A stretch of 64,000 nt of DNA, from positions 186,001 to 250,000 of the forward strand of contig NZ_JOJE01000013.1 of the NCBI RefSeq assembly GCF_000720255.1, given 5' to 3'. Source of the DNA: Streptomyces griseus subsp. griseus (GTDB taxonomy: Bacteria > Actinomycetota > Actinomycetes > Streptomycetales > Streptomycetaceae). Made by a program: the position numbers and the translations under genes. This document shows, piece after piece, positions 31,989-41,174 of the stretch (its first letter is position 1; each line of letters begins with the position of its first letter). Under the pieces are notes generated by a model that made no database searches, was not told the DNA's origin, and saw only the letters and a list, made by a program, of their open reading frames with translations.

Positions 31989-33236
31989 ATGGGGCGGCAT
32001 CGTGCCCTGGTCGAGCGGACGCTGACCGTCGTCAACGGCGTGCCGGCGGGTACGGGGAGCGCGGGTGACGCCCGTGCCGCAGGACGCTCCCCGCTGCGTG
32101 CCGACGCCTGGCTCGCCGCGACGGCCGCCCTGCTGGCCGTCGCGCTCGGCACCTTCGTCGAGGACGGCCGCCACCTGGGCGCCGTCGGCTGGACCCTGCT
32201 GCTGGCCGCGCAGGTCCCCCTCGTCTGGCGCCGCCGCCACCCCCTGCTCGCGCTGCTCGCGGTGGTGCTGTGCGTCGCGCCCTACCACGGCCTCGACTAC
32301 AACCACAGCGCCGCCGTGCCGGTCGCCATGATCGCCCTCTACACCGTCGCCGCGAACGGGACCGCCCGCCGCACCGTGCTCACCGGCGCCTCCGTCGTCG
32401 GCGTCACCCTCGTCGTCAACGCCCTGGAAGACCCGCACCAGATCACCGAGATCCTGCGGATCTCCGGCTGGATCGTCTCCGTACTGCTGCTCGGCGGCTA
32501 CATCCGCGTCCACCGCCAGTACATCGCCGCCGCCCTCGAACGCGCCGAACGCGCCGAACGCACCCGCGAGGAGGAGGCCCGCCGACGAGTCGCCGAGGAA
32601 CGGCTGCGCATCGCGCGCGACCTGCACGACCTGCTCGCGCACAGCATCACCCTCATCGGCGTGCGGACCTCCGTCGCCGCCCATGTCCTCACCGCCGACC
32701 CCGCCCGCCTCGACCGCGCCGCCGTCGCCAAGGCCCTCGACGACATCGCCGACACCTGCCGCTCGGCCCGCGGTGAACTGCGTACGACGCTGGAGGTGCT
32801 GCGCGAGCAGGACGCCGGGGAGGGCCGCGGCCCGCTGCCCGGACTGCACGGCCTGGCGGACCTCGTGGAGACCGCCCGGGCCGCCGGAGCGAAGGTCGAC
32901 CTGTCGGTGGACGCCGGTGAGGTGCCCGCCGCGGTGGGCGCGGCCGCCTACCGGATCGTGCAGGAGGCCCTGACGAACGCCGTACGGCACGGCGGGCGCG
33001 AGGTCCTGACCGTGCGGGTCGCTGTGCACGACGGCGAGGGCGCCCTGCGCGTGAAGGTCACCGACGACGGGGCGGGAGCCGGTCAGGGCACACCCGGCTT
33101 CGGGCTCGTCGGCATGCGGGAACGGGCGCGCAGCGTGGGCGGCACGGTGGACGCCGGTCCGCTGCCGGGGGAGGGCTACGAGGTCAGTGCCGTGCTGCCG
33201 ATGAGACGAGACACGACAGGGGAAGGGGCCGCATGA
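31989..33236 (+). CDS. Two-component sensor histidine kinase (NarL-type partner)
   Basis: The 415-residue product has an N-terminal membrane domain of four to five helices (residues ~38-175) with almost no extracellular loops. A HisKA_3 dimerisation domain follows, with phospho-acceptor H213 in RIARDLHDLLAH, and then a HATPase with DDGAGAG and GFGLVGMRERA. It autophosphorylates and passes phosphate to the next gene product. ATG 31989 has GGAGGGGGG upstream; the frame opens earlier at 31896 but without such a site. GTGA/ATGA-type coupling with the regulator. Confidence 0.9.
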   Translation: MGRHRALVERTLTVVNGVPAGTGSAGDARAAGRSPLRADAWLAATAALLAVALGTFVEDGRHLGAVGWTLLLAAQVPLVWRRRHPLLALLAVVLCVAPYHGLDYNHSAAVPVAMIALYTVAANGTARRTVLTGASVVGVTLVVNALEDPHQITEILRISGWIVSVLLLGGYIRVHRQYIAAALERAERAERTREEEARRRVAEERLRIARDLHDLLAHSITLIGVRTSVAAHVLTADPARLDRAAVAKALDDIADTCRSARGELRTTLEVLREQDAGEGRGPLPGLHGLADLVETARAAGAKVDLSVDAGEVPAAVGAAAYRIVQEALTNAVRHGGREVLTVRVAVHDGEGALRVKVTDDGAGAGQGTPGFGLVGMRERARSVGGTVDAGPLPGEGYEVSAVLPMRRDTTGEGAA

Positions 33237-33895
33237 TCCGCGTCCTGCTCGCCGACGACCAGACCCTCGTACGGGAGGCGTTCGCGATGCTCGTCGAGTC
33301 CGCGCCGGACATGGAGGTCGTCGGCCAGGCCGGCACCGGCCGTCAGGCGGTGACGCTGGCCCGCACCGAGCGCGCCGACCTCGTGGTGATGGACCTGCGC
33401 ATGCCCGACCTCGACGGCATCGAGGCGACCCGGCTCATCGCGGCCGACGAGGACCTGACCGGGTTACGCGTCCTGGTCCCCACCACCTACGACACCGACG
33501 AGTACGTCGTGGAGGCGCTGCGCGCGGGCGCCTCCGGCTTCCTGGTGAAGGACACCCGCCCGGCGGAACTCCTCGACGCCATCCGCACGGTGGCGGCGGG
33601 CGACGCCCTGCTGTCCCCGGGTCCCACGTCCCGCCTGATCGCCCGCTTCCTGCGCACCCACACCGCCCCGCCCTCCGAGGCCGGCCCGGAGAACCTCTCG
33701 GAACGGGAGCGCGAGGTCCTGACCCTGGTCGCCCGGGGCCTCAACAACACCGAGATCGGCGAGACCCTGCAACTGAGCCCCCTCACCGCGAAGACCCACG
33801 TCAGCCGCATCATGGGCAAGCTGGGAGCGCGGGACAGGGCCCAACTGGTCGTGGTGGCGTACGAGTCGGGGCTGGTCGCGCCCGGGGAGAGGTGA
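33233..33895 (+). CDS. NarL/LuxR-family response regulator with TTA codon
   Basis: A 220-residue regulator with a receiver domain (phospho-acceptor D54 in VVMDLRMPD, conserved Lys in FLVKDT) and a C-terminal LuxR-type helix-turn-helix (LSEREREVLTLVARGLNNTE). The start overlaps the kinase stop. Leu78 is encoded by TTA (33464-33466), the rare codon read only by the bldA tRNA in Streptomyces. It is the only in-frame TTA I found in the window, so production should be delayed until bldA is active. Confidence 0.93.
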   Translation: MIRVLLADDQTLVREAFAMLVESAPDMEVVGQAGTGRQAVTLARTERADLVVMDLRMPDLDGIEATRLIAADEDLTGLRVLVPTTYDTDEYVVEALRAGASGFLVKDTRPAELLDAIRTVAAGDALLSPGPTSRLIARFLRTHTAPPSEAGPENLSEREREVLTLVARGLNNTEIGETLQLSPLTAKTHVSRIMGKLGARDRAQLVVVAYESGLVAPGER

Positions 33896-33912
33896 GGCAC
33901 CCCAGCTGGCCG

Positions 33913-34848
33913 CTACAGCAGTCCCCCCGCCACGAGGAACGTCCGTACCCCCGCCACTTCGTCGGCGGACAACTGCACCTGCGGCTCCGCCGTGACCGGA
34001 CAGTCGATCACCCCCCGCAGATGCAGCGCCGCCTTGAACGCCCCCAGCGCGGACGAACTCCCGCCCATACGACCCGGGTTCCCCACACCCACCAGCCCGA
34101 ACAGAGCGCACAGCCGCTCCTGTTCCGCGCGGGCCCCGTCCGAGTCCCCCGCGCGGCTGAGCCGGTCGAGGCGGACGTAGCCGTCCGGGTCGACGTTGGC
34201 GAGACCCGGCACCGCCCCGTCCGCCCCCAGCGCCAGCGCCGCGTCGACGAGCAGCTCGGAGCCGGTCAGCACACTGAAGTCGGTGATGCCCTGCTGCTCG
34301 CGCACCCCCGTCACGACCTCGCGGAAGGCGGCCAGATCACCGCTGGAGTCCTTCAGCCCGGCCAGCACGCCCTCGGCGGCCAGCTCCAGCACCACGCCCG
34401 AGGGCAGCTTGGTGTGGACGGCCACCGGGATGTCGTAGGCCACCACGGGGACAGGGCTGGCCTCCGCGATCAGGCGGTAGTGGCGGGCGATCTCCGCCGG
34501 ATGGGTGCGGGCGTAGAAGGGCGCGGTGACGACCACGGCGTCCGCGCCCGCCGCCGTCACCGAGGCGACATGGTCCAGGACGCGGGGCGTCGACATGTCG
34601 ATCGCCCCGGCCAGCACGGGGAGCCGGCCCGCCACATGGGCGACCGTCGCCTCCACGACCCGCACCCGCTGCCGGTCCGTGAGGAACGCGGCCTCCGACG
34701 ACGAGCCCAGCACGAACAGACCGTGCACACCGGCCCCCACCAGGTGGTCGAGGAGCCTGAGCAACGAGGGGACGTCCACCTCACGGTCCGGGGTCAGGGG
34801 GGTGCAGACGGGCGGGACGACACCGGAAAGCGGGGCGGGGAAGGTCAT
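33913..34848 (-). CDS. Dihydrodipicolinate synthase-family aldolase/lyase
   Basis: A 311-residue DapA-superfamily barrel: G-V-V-P-P-V-C-T-P start, G-S-S-S-E-A substrate loop, the YDIP tyrosine segment and the Schiff-base Lys in LAGLKDSSGD. It acts on a keto acid by class I aldolase chemistry. Lack of dap neighbours and the unusual G-S-S-S-E loop argue for a catabolic role over lysine synthesis. ATG 34848 has AAGGAG upstream. It is convergent with the response regulator. Confidence 0.85.
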   Translation of the reverse strand: MTFPAPLSGVVPPVCTPLTPDREVDVPSLLRLLDHLVGAGVHGLFVLGSSSEAAFLTDRQRVRVVEATVAHVAGRLPVLAGAIDMSTPRVLDHVASVTAAGADAVVVTAPFYARTHPAEIARHYRLIAEASPVPVVAYDIPVAVHTKLPSGVVLELAAEGVLAGLKDSSGDLAAFREVVTGVREQQGITDFSVLTGSELLVDAALALGADGAVPGLANVDPDGYVRLDRLSRAGDSDGARAEQERLCALFGLVGVGNPGRMGGSSSALGAFKAALHLRGVIDCPVTAEPQVQLSADEVAGVRTFLVAGGLL

Positions 34849-35003
34849 CGAGGCTCCTTCGGCTGCTGGCGTGGGGGGTCACGGGTCGAGCGGTCCTCCT
34901 CCACAGGATGGTGGCAGCGTTGACCATGTCGGCCGTGCACTCCGCGCGGGCGTACGGGTGTGCGACGCCGGAACGGCACGGGTCGCGCCACGCTGCGAAA
35001 AGA

Positions 35004-35039
35004 GCGCTGCGTGCCTCCCCCCGCAGAGGCACGCAGCGC
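35004..35039. terminator. Strong bidirectional terminator hairpin
   Basis: A perfect 14-bp stem (35004-35017 with 35026-35039) and an eight-base C-rich loop lie 18 bp past the stop of the minus-strand membrane protein gene. This is the strongest simple hairpin in the window. The rest of the 34849-35057 gap holds the promoter region of the lyase gene. Confidence 0.8.
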
Positions 35040-35057
35040 GTGGTGGTGGTCAGTCGG

Positions 35058-36071
35058 TTACGGCAGCGTCCGCTCGTACGTCTTGTCGTTGTCGGAGTCG
35101 TACACCAGCTTGCCGCCCGCGTCGTAGCCCTTGATGTGCGGCGCCAGCGTGACCTGCTGGTTCAGCGTGCCGTCGGCGACGAACCAGCCGTGGTCCAGAA
35201 CGGCCGTGGCGCTGCTGTCGCCGTAGGAGACGGTCACCTTGGCGACCGAGGGTCGCACCGTGCCGATGATCCCCCAGCGGAATGGAAGCTTCCAGTTGCC
35301 CTTGTCGAGGAAGGACTGCTGGTACAGCTTGCCGCTGTTGATGTCGGCGTACACCGCCGCGCCGTCCTCGGGGGCCGAGGTGCCGCCCACACTGACGTTC
35401 AGGCCCTGGGTCTCGCCGTCCTTGATGTTGCAGATCAGCCGGGTCTGCTTCGGCTTCTCCTTGACGGCGACGACGTGGATGCCGTCACCGGGCGCGTTCG
35501 AGTCGCCGGTGCTGTGCATCGCCAGGATGATCCGGTAGTCGGCGGGCTTCCCCAGGTCCGAGCTGCCCACGCGGCTACCGGCGTGCTGCTTGTCGTAGGC
35601 CAGGCACATCTCCAGGCCCCGCGCCGCCTGCTGGAAGGTCACCCCGTCGAGGAGCTGCCCGGAGGTGGCCGGCCGCGTGGGACCCGACGGAGAGGCGGCC
35701 GGTGACGGCGTCGCCGCCCGCGTCGCACTGACGGAAGGGGTGGGGCCCGACGCCGTGTCCACGCCCCGGTCCCCGTCGGTCAGCGCGTGCGCCCCCACGG
35801 GCAGCGCGGCCAGCGCCACCAGCGCGGCGCCGCCCGCCGCGAACCTTCGGCGCCGCTCCCGCACACCCTGCCGCCGGATCGCCGGATACGGCGCCGGTGA
35901 CGGCCGGATCGCGTAGGCGTCCCCGGCGAGGAGATCACGCAGCTGCTCCTCGAAGCCGTGCTGCTCGCCGTCCGCGTGCTCCCCGGACTCTCCCGGCCCC
36001 GCCCGGCCCGTGTGGTCCCCCTGCCGCGTGTCCATCCGCTCCCCGAAACCTCCGTCCCGTTCCTCGTTCAC
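35058..36071 (-). CDS. Single-helix membrane protein co-transcribed with a sigma factor
   Basis: The 337-residue product has an acidic N-terminal cytoplasmic part (~75 residues), one membrane helix near residues 85-105 (FAAGGAALVALAALPVGAHA), a Ser/Pro/Thr-rich spacer and an extracytoplasmic domain of ~200 residues. It has no recognised catalytic motif. GTG 36071 overlaps the sigma-factor stop by four bases, so it probably acts as an anti-sigma or signalling partner. The anti-sigma role is inferred from this arrangement only. Confidence 0.8.
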   Translation of the reverse strand: MNEERDGGFGERMDTRQGDHTGRAGPGESGEHADGEQHGFEEQLRDLLAGDAYAIRPSPAPYPAIRRQGVRERRRRFAAGGAALVALAALPVGAHALTDGDRGVDTASGPTPSVSATRAATPSPAASPSGPTRPATSGQLLDGVTFQQAARGLEMCLAYDKQHAGSRVGSSDLGKPADYRIILAMHSTGDSNAPGDGIHVVAVKEKPKQTRLICNIKDGETQGLNVSVGGTSAPEDGAAVYADINSGKLYQQSFLDKGNWKLPFRWGIIGTVRPSVAKVTVSYGDSSATAVLDHGWFVADGTLNQQVTLAPHIKGYDAGGKLVYDSDNDKTYERTLP

Positions 36072-36616
36072 CTGCTGCCTCCCTGCTTCGACGGGGTGCG
36101 GCTCGGCACCGGGCGGTCCACCGCCCAGCCCAGACCCGGGTACGCGCGCAACTTGGCCAGGCCCTTGGACGCCTGGCTCTTGACCGTGCCGGGCGAGCAG
36201 CCGAGCACGCCGGCGACCTCCGCCTCGGACAGGTCCTCCCAGTAGCGCATCACGACCACCGCCCGCTGCCTGGGCGGCAGTTCCGCGAGCGCGGCGATCA
36301 GCGCACCGCGCTCGTCGACGCGCAGCACGTCCTCCTCGCGCCCCGCCGTCTCCGGGGGCGCCGCGGTCAGCGCCTCCTTGACCCGCCGCTTGCGGAACCG
36401 GTCGCTGTTGCAGCTGACCAGCATCCGGCGCACGTACGCCTCCGGACTGTCCGTGCGCGCGACCCGCCGCCACGACCGGTACGCCTTCGCCAGCGCCGTC
36501 TGCGTCAGGTCCTCGGCGTGGTGCGCGTCCCCCGTGAGCAGATACGCCGTCCGCACCAGACGGGACCACCGCGCCCTGACGAATTCCTGGAACTGGGCCT
36601 CTAGTTCGGCCTGCAT
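36068..36616 (-). CDS. SigE-family (SACR) RNA polymerase sigma factor
   Basis: A 182-residue ECF-type sigma factor with region 2 (FVRARWSRLVRTAYLLTGD, EDLTQTALAKAYRSW) and region 4 (LPPRQRAVVVMRYWEDLSEA, then CSPGTVKSQASKGL helix-turn-helix). This belongs to the actinomycete SigE/SACR subfamily. ATG 36616 gives the usual M-Q-A-E start; the frame stays open to 36715. It is coupled to the downstream membrane-protein gene. A GGTTGC direct repeat lies just upstream. Confidence 0.9.
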   Translation of the reverse strand: MQAELEAQFQEFVRARWSRLVRTAYLLTGDAHHAEDLTQTALAKAYRSWRRVARTDSPEAYVRRMLVSCNSDRFRKRRVKEALTAAPPETAGREEDVLRVDERGALIAALAELPPRQRAVVVMRYWEDLSEAEVAGVLGCSPGTVKSQASKGLAKLRAYPGLGWAVDRPVPSRTPSKQGGSR

Positions 36617-36644
36617 CAAGCACCCCCTCGCCCTCCAGACCACC

Positions 36645-36664
36645 GGTTGCGCCGAATCGGTTGC
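36645..36664 (-). promoter_or_regulatory. GGTTGC direct repeat upstream of the sigma gene
   Basis: Read on the minus strand, GCAACC occurs at 36664-36659 and again at 36650-36645, 14 bp apart, 29-48 bp before the sigma start. GCAACC-like -35 elements are common in ECF promoters, so this may be an autoregulated promoter. It also lies upstream of the divergent phosphatase gene. Confidence 0.35.
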
Positions 36665-36695
36665 CCCGGTCGCGGAACGGGTTTGGAATGGGGCC

Positions 36696-37127
36696 ATGGA
36701 GAGAGCGTGGAGCACCGAGGAGGCGGGCGTACTCCGGCTGCCGTCCGGGCGTCTGGTCCGCGGCCGCGGCCTGCGCCACCCCCTCGACCCGATGGCGACC
36801 GCCCCCTCGTACGGCGTCTACCTCCTGGGCCGCCCGCCCGCCGACGTGCCCTGGACGCACCGTTGGCTCCGCTGGCCCGACTTCCGCCTCCCCACGGACC
36901 GCGAGACCGCCCGCACCGTCCTCGCCGAGGCCTGGGAGCGGGCCGCCACCGAGCGCGTGGAGATCGCCTGCGGCGGCGGCCGTGGACGCACGGGGACGGC
37001 ACTGGCCTGCCTCGCCGTGCTGGACGGCGTACCCGCCGAGGAGGCGGTCGCCTACGTACGGCGCCACTACGCACGCGGCGCGGTGGAGACCCCGTGGCAG
37101 CGGAGGTACGTACGGCGGTTCGTCTGA
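36696..37127 (+). CDS. Protein-tyrosine/dual-specificity phosphatase-like protein
   Basis: A 143-residue protein with ACGGGRGRTGTALAC, which provides the C-x5-R phosphatase loop (C92 to R98). The usual His before the Cys is Ala. A general-acid Asp could be in W-P-D-F. It is short and basic and lacks membrane segments. It is divergent from the sigma-factor operon. It may be a cytoplasmic phosphatase of altered activity; the substrate is unknown. Confidence 0.78.
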   Translation: MERAWSTEEAGVLRLPSGRLVRGRGLRHPLDPMATAPSYGVYLLGRPPADVPWTHRWLRWPDFRLPTDRETARTVLAEAWERAATERVEIACGGGRGRTGTALACLAVLDGVPAEEAVAYVRRHYARGAVETPWQRRYVRRFV

Positions 37128-37152
37128 GGGGTCGCTCGGGGCGGGGTCGGGG

Positions 37153-38643
37153 TCAGGGGCAGCGGACGTCTCCGCCGGGACGCTCGCCCGTGGCCAGGAA
37201 GCGGGAGACCGTGGCGTCGCCGCAGGGATTGCCGTTGGCGAGGTAGGCGTCGTGACCGGTGGAGTTCACGGTCACCATGACGGCACGCCCACCGAGGGCC
37301 GCACGCAGCCGCAGGGCACCGCTCAACGGGGTGGCGACGTCCCGCTCGTTCTGCACGAGGAGCACGTCGGACGGCCCCCGGTCGGTGATCCGTACCGGTG
37401 CCTGGCGAGGCGGGTACGGCCAGGCCGCACACACCATCGCGTTCCTCGGCATGCCGGCGGTCAGCGGGTAGGCCTTGCGGCTCGCGTCCACGTCCTTCTG
37501 GTACGCGCCGGCCGACCTGGGCCACGCCACGTCGTTGCACAGCGTGGCGGCGCCGACCGCGGTGACGTTCTGCAGCACCGGCTCCGGCGGCGAGGCGGGC
37601 ACGGGCGGCACGGTGCGGTCGCGGGCGGCGAGCATCAGCCGCGCGAGCGTGGGATAGCGGCCGGGGCTGTACAGGCTGTCCAGCATCGTCTGCCGCAGTA
37701 CGTTCCCGTTCAGCTCCTCGGGGTTGGCGCCGGGCCACGGAATCGGCTTCCGGTCCAACCGAGCGGCCAACCGCAGGAACAGTGGCCGTACCTCCGCCGC
37801 CGTCCCCGCCACCCGGTCCGGGTTGCCCGGCGCCGACGCCCACGCGGCGAAGTGGGGGAACGTGTCCTCCACGCCCCGCTCATGCCCGGCGAGCCAACCA
37901 CGGGCGACGCGGGTCGGGTCCGGGTCGTCGTTGCTGTCCAGCACGACCCGGTCGGTCCGGTGCGGAAACATCTCGCCGTACACGGCCCCGACGTACGTCC
38001 CGTAGGACACCCCCCACGCCGAGATCTTCCGCTCACCCAGCGCGGCCCGGATACGGTCCAGGTCACGTGCGTTGTCGACCGTACTGATGTGGCGCATCAA
38101 CTCCCCACCGTCGCGGGCACAGGCGTCCGCCGTCCGCCGCGCGGTGACGAGGTTGTCCCTGACGGATCCGTCGGCCGCGGGCCACGGGCGCAGCTTGGAA
38201 AGGGCGAGGTCGGCGTGGTCGAGCCCACAGCTGACGGAGGTGGAGGGCGCGAGCCCACGAGGTGCGAACCCGATCAGGTCGTACGCGTCCCGCACGTCCT
38301 GCGGCAACTTCTGCCCCTTCCCCGAGGGGTCGTTGAGACTCGACCCGCCTGGCCCACCGGGAATCAGCACCAACGCGCCCCGGCGCGCCGAGGGCCTCTC
38401 ACTCGGGATCCTGGACACGACGAGGTCGATGGTCCGGCCTCCGGGCCGTGCGTAGTCCATCGGCACCTTGAGCGTGGCGCACCGCTGACGGGCATCGGGC
38501 GCGCTGCCCGCGCAGGCCGTCCAGCGGAGGGCGGGGGCGGCGCCGAGAGCCGAAGGGGACGACGCCGACGCGGAGCCGGTGAGCGGTGCGGCGAGGCCGA
38601 GAACAGTGACGGAGGCGGCGAGAATCTTCGCGATCTGCTTCAT
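37153..38643 (-). CDS. Secreted alpha/beta hydrolase, tripeptidyl aminopeptidase-like
   Basis: The 496-residue product has a signal peptide (MKQIAKILAASVTVLG..., cleavage after S-A-S-A near residue 28). It has the oxyanion G-G-P-G-G-S-S, the nucleophile Ser in WGVSYGTYVG and a C-terminal TAP-like domain with N-E-R-D-V-A-T-P and S-T-G-H-D. This matches the Streptomyces secreted tripeptidyl aminopeptidase/proteinase family. Typical family segments around L-D-G-V-x-D-P are altered here (VVLDSNDDPD), so specificity may differ. ATG 38643 is favoured over GTG 38649. Confidence 0.87.
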   Translation of the reverse strand: MKQIAKILAASVTVLGLAAPLTGSASASSPSALGAAPALRWTACAGSAPDARQRCATLKVPMDYARPGGRTIDLVVSRIPSERPSARRGALVLIPGGPGGSSLNDPSGKGQKLPQDVRDAYDLIGFAPRGLAPSTSVSCGLDHADLALSKLRPWPAADGSVRDNLVTARRTADACARDGGELMRHISTVDNARDLDRIRAALGERKISAWGVSYGTYVGAVYGEMFPHRTDRVVLDSNDDPDPTRVARGWLAGHERGVEDTFPHFAAWASAPGNPDRVAGTAAEVRPLFLRLAARLDRKPIPWPGANPEELNGNVLRQTMLDSLYSPGRYPTLARLMLAARDRTVPPVPASPPEPVLQNVTAVGAATLCNDVAWPRSAGAYQKDVDASRKAYPLTAGMPRNAMVCAAWPYPPRQAPVRITDRGPSDVLLVQNERDVATPLSGALRLRAALGGRAVMVTVNSTGHDAYLANGNPCGDATVSRFLATGERPGGDVRCP

Positions 38644-38787
38644 GGACACGAGCCTCGTGGATCACGCCGACGTGCCACATCCGGGCAACGCCCCTGTTTG
38701 TGCGGGGGTTTACCCCTGGCCTCGCCCAGGGACACCCCCTGAAGGAGGTCCGGCGGCCCGTGCCGGTGCGACATAGGGTGCGGCCCC

Positions 38788-39414
38788 ATGCGCTTGTCGA
38801 GCATGTGGAGATGGCGAAGGCGGGCAAGAGCCGAACGCGAGTACCCCGTTCCCCTCAGCGCGCACCAGCTGTGGATGGTGTCGTTGAGTGCGCCGGTGAG
38901 CCGGGACCGGAACGCGTCGCGGACGACGCTGTACCCGTTCACGCGGATCGACCACGACAGTGCCCGGCGCTGGCTGGCCGAGCAGTGGGAGATCACCTCG
39001 CGGGACGATCTGGCCCGGCGGCTGGACGGGCTGGCGCGCAGTGGGTACCGGGCGCGGGCGCGGCAGGTGCTCGGGGTCTCGCCGCTCGCCTGGGACGCCG
39101 CCCTGTACGTCGACATCTCGCGGCGCGGCTTCGGCTGCGGGATGCTCACCGAGACCGAGGCCTGGACCGCGCTGAAGAACATCGTGCCGGCGCTGGTGGG
39201 GACGTACGCCTCCTGGCAGGAGTACGCCGATCACTATCTGCTGGGGCGGCAGGTGTGGCGCGACAACCTCAAGGGCGTCTCCGACGGCGACCTCCCCGCC
39301 CCGCAGGCCGCCGCCGACACCCATCTGCGCTCCCTGCTCGATCCCGCCAACCGGGCCAGCCCCTGGAATCTGGACCCCTGGGACGCCATCGGCCGGCCCG
39401 ACCGGGCACGCTGA
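38788..39414 (+). CDS. DUF1266-domain protein
   Basis: This 208-residue protein has the helical pattern of DUF1266: W-L-A-E-Q-W-E-I with acidic helices, SPLAWDAALYVDISRRGFGCG, EAWTALKNI, and SWQEYADHYLLGRQVW. The function is unknown for the family. It begins with a basic, Arg-rich stretch. It precedes recO by 26 bp and may be co-transcribed. Confidence 0.8.
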   Translation: MRLSSMWRWRRRARAEREYPVPLSAHQLWMVSLSAPVSRDRNASRTTLYPFTRIDHDSARRWLAEQWEITSRDDLARRLDGLARSGYRARARQVLGVSPLAWDAALYVDISRRGFGCGMLTETEAWTALKNIVPALVGTYASWQEYADHYLLGRQVWRDNLKGVSDGDLPAPQAAADTHLRSLLDPANRASPWNLDPWDAIGRPDRAR

Positions 39415-39440
39415 CTTCGCGCGTACGGGAGAATGGGGCC

Positions 39441-40190
39441 ATGAGTCTGTTCCGCGACGACGGCATCGTGCTGCGCACCCAGAAGCTGGGTGAGGCGGAC
39501 CGGATCATCACGCTGCTCACACGGGGGCACGGGCGGGTGCGGGCCGTGGCCAGGGGAGTGCGGCGGACCAAGTCGAAGTTCGGGGCGCGGCTGGAGCCCT
39601 TCTCCCACGTCGACGTGCAGTTCTTCGCCCGGGGCAGCGAGCTGATCGGGCGCGGCCTGCCGCTGTGCACACAGAGCGAGACCATCGCGCCGTACGGGGG
39701 CGGGATCGTCGCCGACTACGCGCGGTACACCGCGGGGACGGCCATGCTGGAGACCGCCGAGCGGTTCACGGATCATGAGGGGGAGCCCGCCGTGCAGCAG
39801 TATCTGCTGCTCGTCGGCGCGCTGCGCACCCTCGCCCGCGGCGAGCACGCGCCCCACCTCGTCCTCGACGCCTTCCTGCTGCGCTCCCTCGCCGTCAACG
39901 GGTACGCCCCCACCTTCAGCGACTGTGCGAAGTGCGGCCTGCCCGGACCCAACCGGTTCTTCTCCGTCGCCTCCGGCGGCTCGGTCTGCGTCGACTGCCG
40001 GGCGCCCGGCAGTGTCGTACCGTCGCCGCAGACCCTGGAACTCCTCGGCGCGCTGCTTACGGGAGACTGGGAGACCGCGGACGCGTCGGAGCCGCGGTAC
40101 GTCCGGGAGGGCAGCGGGCTGGTGTCCGCCTACCTGCACTGGCATCTGGAGCGCGGGCTGCGCTCCCTTCGTTACGTCGAAAAGTCCTAG
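39441..40190 (+). CDS. recO: DNA repair protein RecO
   Basis: The 249-residue product has the OB-fold N-terminus ([20 protein letters not shown]) and the basic [18 protein letters not shown] segment. A zinc-finger pair C-A-K-C and C-V-D-C follows. RecO helps load RecA onto SSB-coated single-stranded DNA in the RecFOR pathway. It lies directly before uppS, a conserved actinobacterial neighbour. Confidence 0.95.
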   Translation: MSLFRDDGIVLRTQKLGEADRIITLLTRGHGRVRAVARGVRRTKSKFGARLEPFSHVDVQFFARGSELIGRGLPLCTQSETIAPYGGGIVADYARYTAGTAMLETAERFTDHEGEPAVQQYLLLVGALRTLARGEHAPHLVLDAFLLRSLAVNGYAPTFSDCAKCGLPGPNRFFSVASGGSVCVDCRAPGSVVPSPQTLELLGALLTGDWETADASEPRYVREGSGLVSAYLHWHLERGLRSLRYVEKS

Positions 40191-40219
40191 CAAGCAAGCA
40201 CGAGGAGACGAGAAGCACC

Positions 40220-41095
40220 ATGGTCGTACGCGGGTTCCTGGGACGCCAGCGCCGCGAGTACCGGACGCCGGAGCCGCACCCGTCCGGCGCCCGCCCGCCG
40301 AAGCTCCCCGGTGAGCTGGTCCCCAACCATGTGGCGATCGTCATGGACGGGAACGGACGCTGGGCCAAGGAGCGCGGGCTGCCGCGCACGGAGGGCCACA
40401 AGGTCGGCGCCGAGCGCGTGCTGGACGTCCTGCAGGGCGCTGTCGAGATCGGCGTAGGCGCCATCTCGCTGTACGCCTTCTCCACCGAGAACTGGAAGCG
40501 CTCGCCGGACGAGGTGCGCTTCCTCATGAATTTCAACCGCGACTTCATCCGCAAGACCCGCGACCAGCTCGACGCGCTGGGCATCCGGGTGCGCTGGGTG
40601 GGCCGTATGCCCAAGCTGTGGAAGTCGGTGGCCAAGGAGCTCCAGATCGCCCAGGAGCAGACGAAGGACAACGACCGGCTCACGCTGTACTTCTGCATGA
40701 ACTACGGCGGCCGCGCGGAGATCGCCGACGCCGCTCAGGCCCTCGCCGAGGACGTCCGGGCCGGACGGCTCGACCCGTCGAAGGTCAACGAGAAGACCTT
40801 CGCGAAGTACATGTACTACCCGGACATGCCGGACGTCGATCTCTTCCTGCGGCCCAGCGGCGAGCAGCGCACCTCCAACTACCTGCTCTGGCAGAGCGCG
40901 TACGCCGAGATGGTCTTCCAGGACGTCCTGTGGCCGGACTTCGACCGTCGTGACCTGTGGCGGGCGTGCCTCGAGTTCGCCTCGCGGGACCGGCGGTTCG
41001 GCGGCGCGATCCCGAACGAGGAACTCATGGCCATGGAGCAGGCCATGCAGGGGGCCGTGGAGGGGGAGACGCCGGACCGGCAGGCCACCTCGTAG
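40220..41095 (+). CDS. uppS: Isoprenyl (undecaprenyl/decaprenyl) diphosphate synthase
   Basis: A 291-residue cis-prenyltransferase: [13 protein letters not shown] (catalytic D43), [16 protein letters not shown], and [11 protein letters not shown] with YAEMVF near the end. It elongates farnesyl diphosphate into the lipid carrier used for peptidoglycan and wall polymers. GAGGAG precedes ATG 40220. It follows recO by 29 bp. Confidence 0.95.
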   Translation: MVVRGFLGRQRREYRTPEPHPSGARPPKLPGELVPNHVAIVMDGNGRWAKERGLPRTEGHKVGAERVLDVLQGAVEIGVGAISLYAFSTENWKRSPDEVRFLMNFNRDFIRKTRDQLDALGIRVRWVGRMPKLWKSVAKELQIAQEQTKDNDRLTLYFCMNYGGRAEIADAAQALAEDVRAGRLDPSKVNEKTFAKYMYYPDMPDVDLFLRPSGEQRTSNYLLWQSAYAEMVFQDVLWPDFDRRDLWRACLEFASRDRRFGGAIPNEELMAMEQAMQGAVEGETPDRQATS

Positions 41096-41174
41096 CCGCG
41101 GGCGGGAACAGCCCGTCGCCGGTGTGCGATTTAAGATCGTGAGCGACTGCTCTCGATCTCAACAGGGGTTCCGC

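Noticed and set aside
41134..41159. AGATCG/CGATCT inverted pair as terminator of uppS
   Set aside because: The arms are only six bases, the loop is long and the G/C content is low for a terminator; it may be chance or a weak operator.
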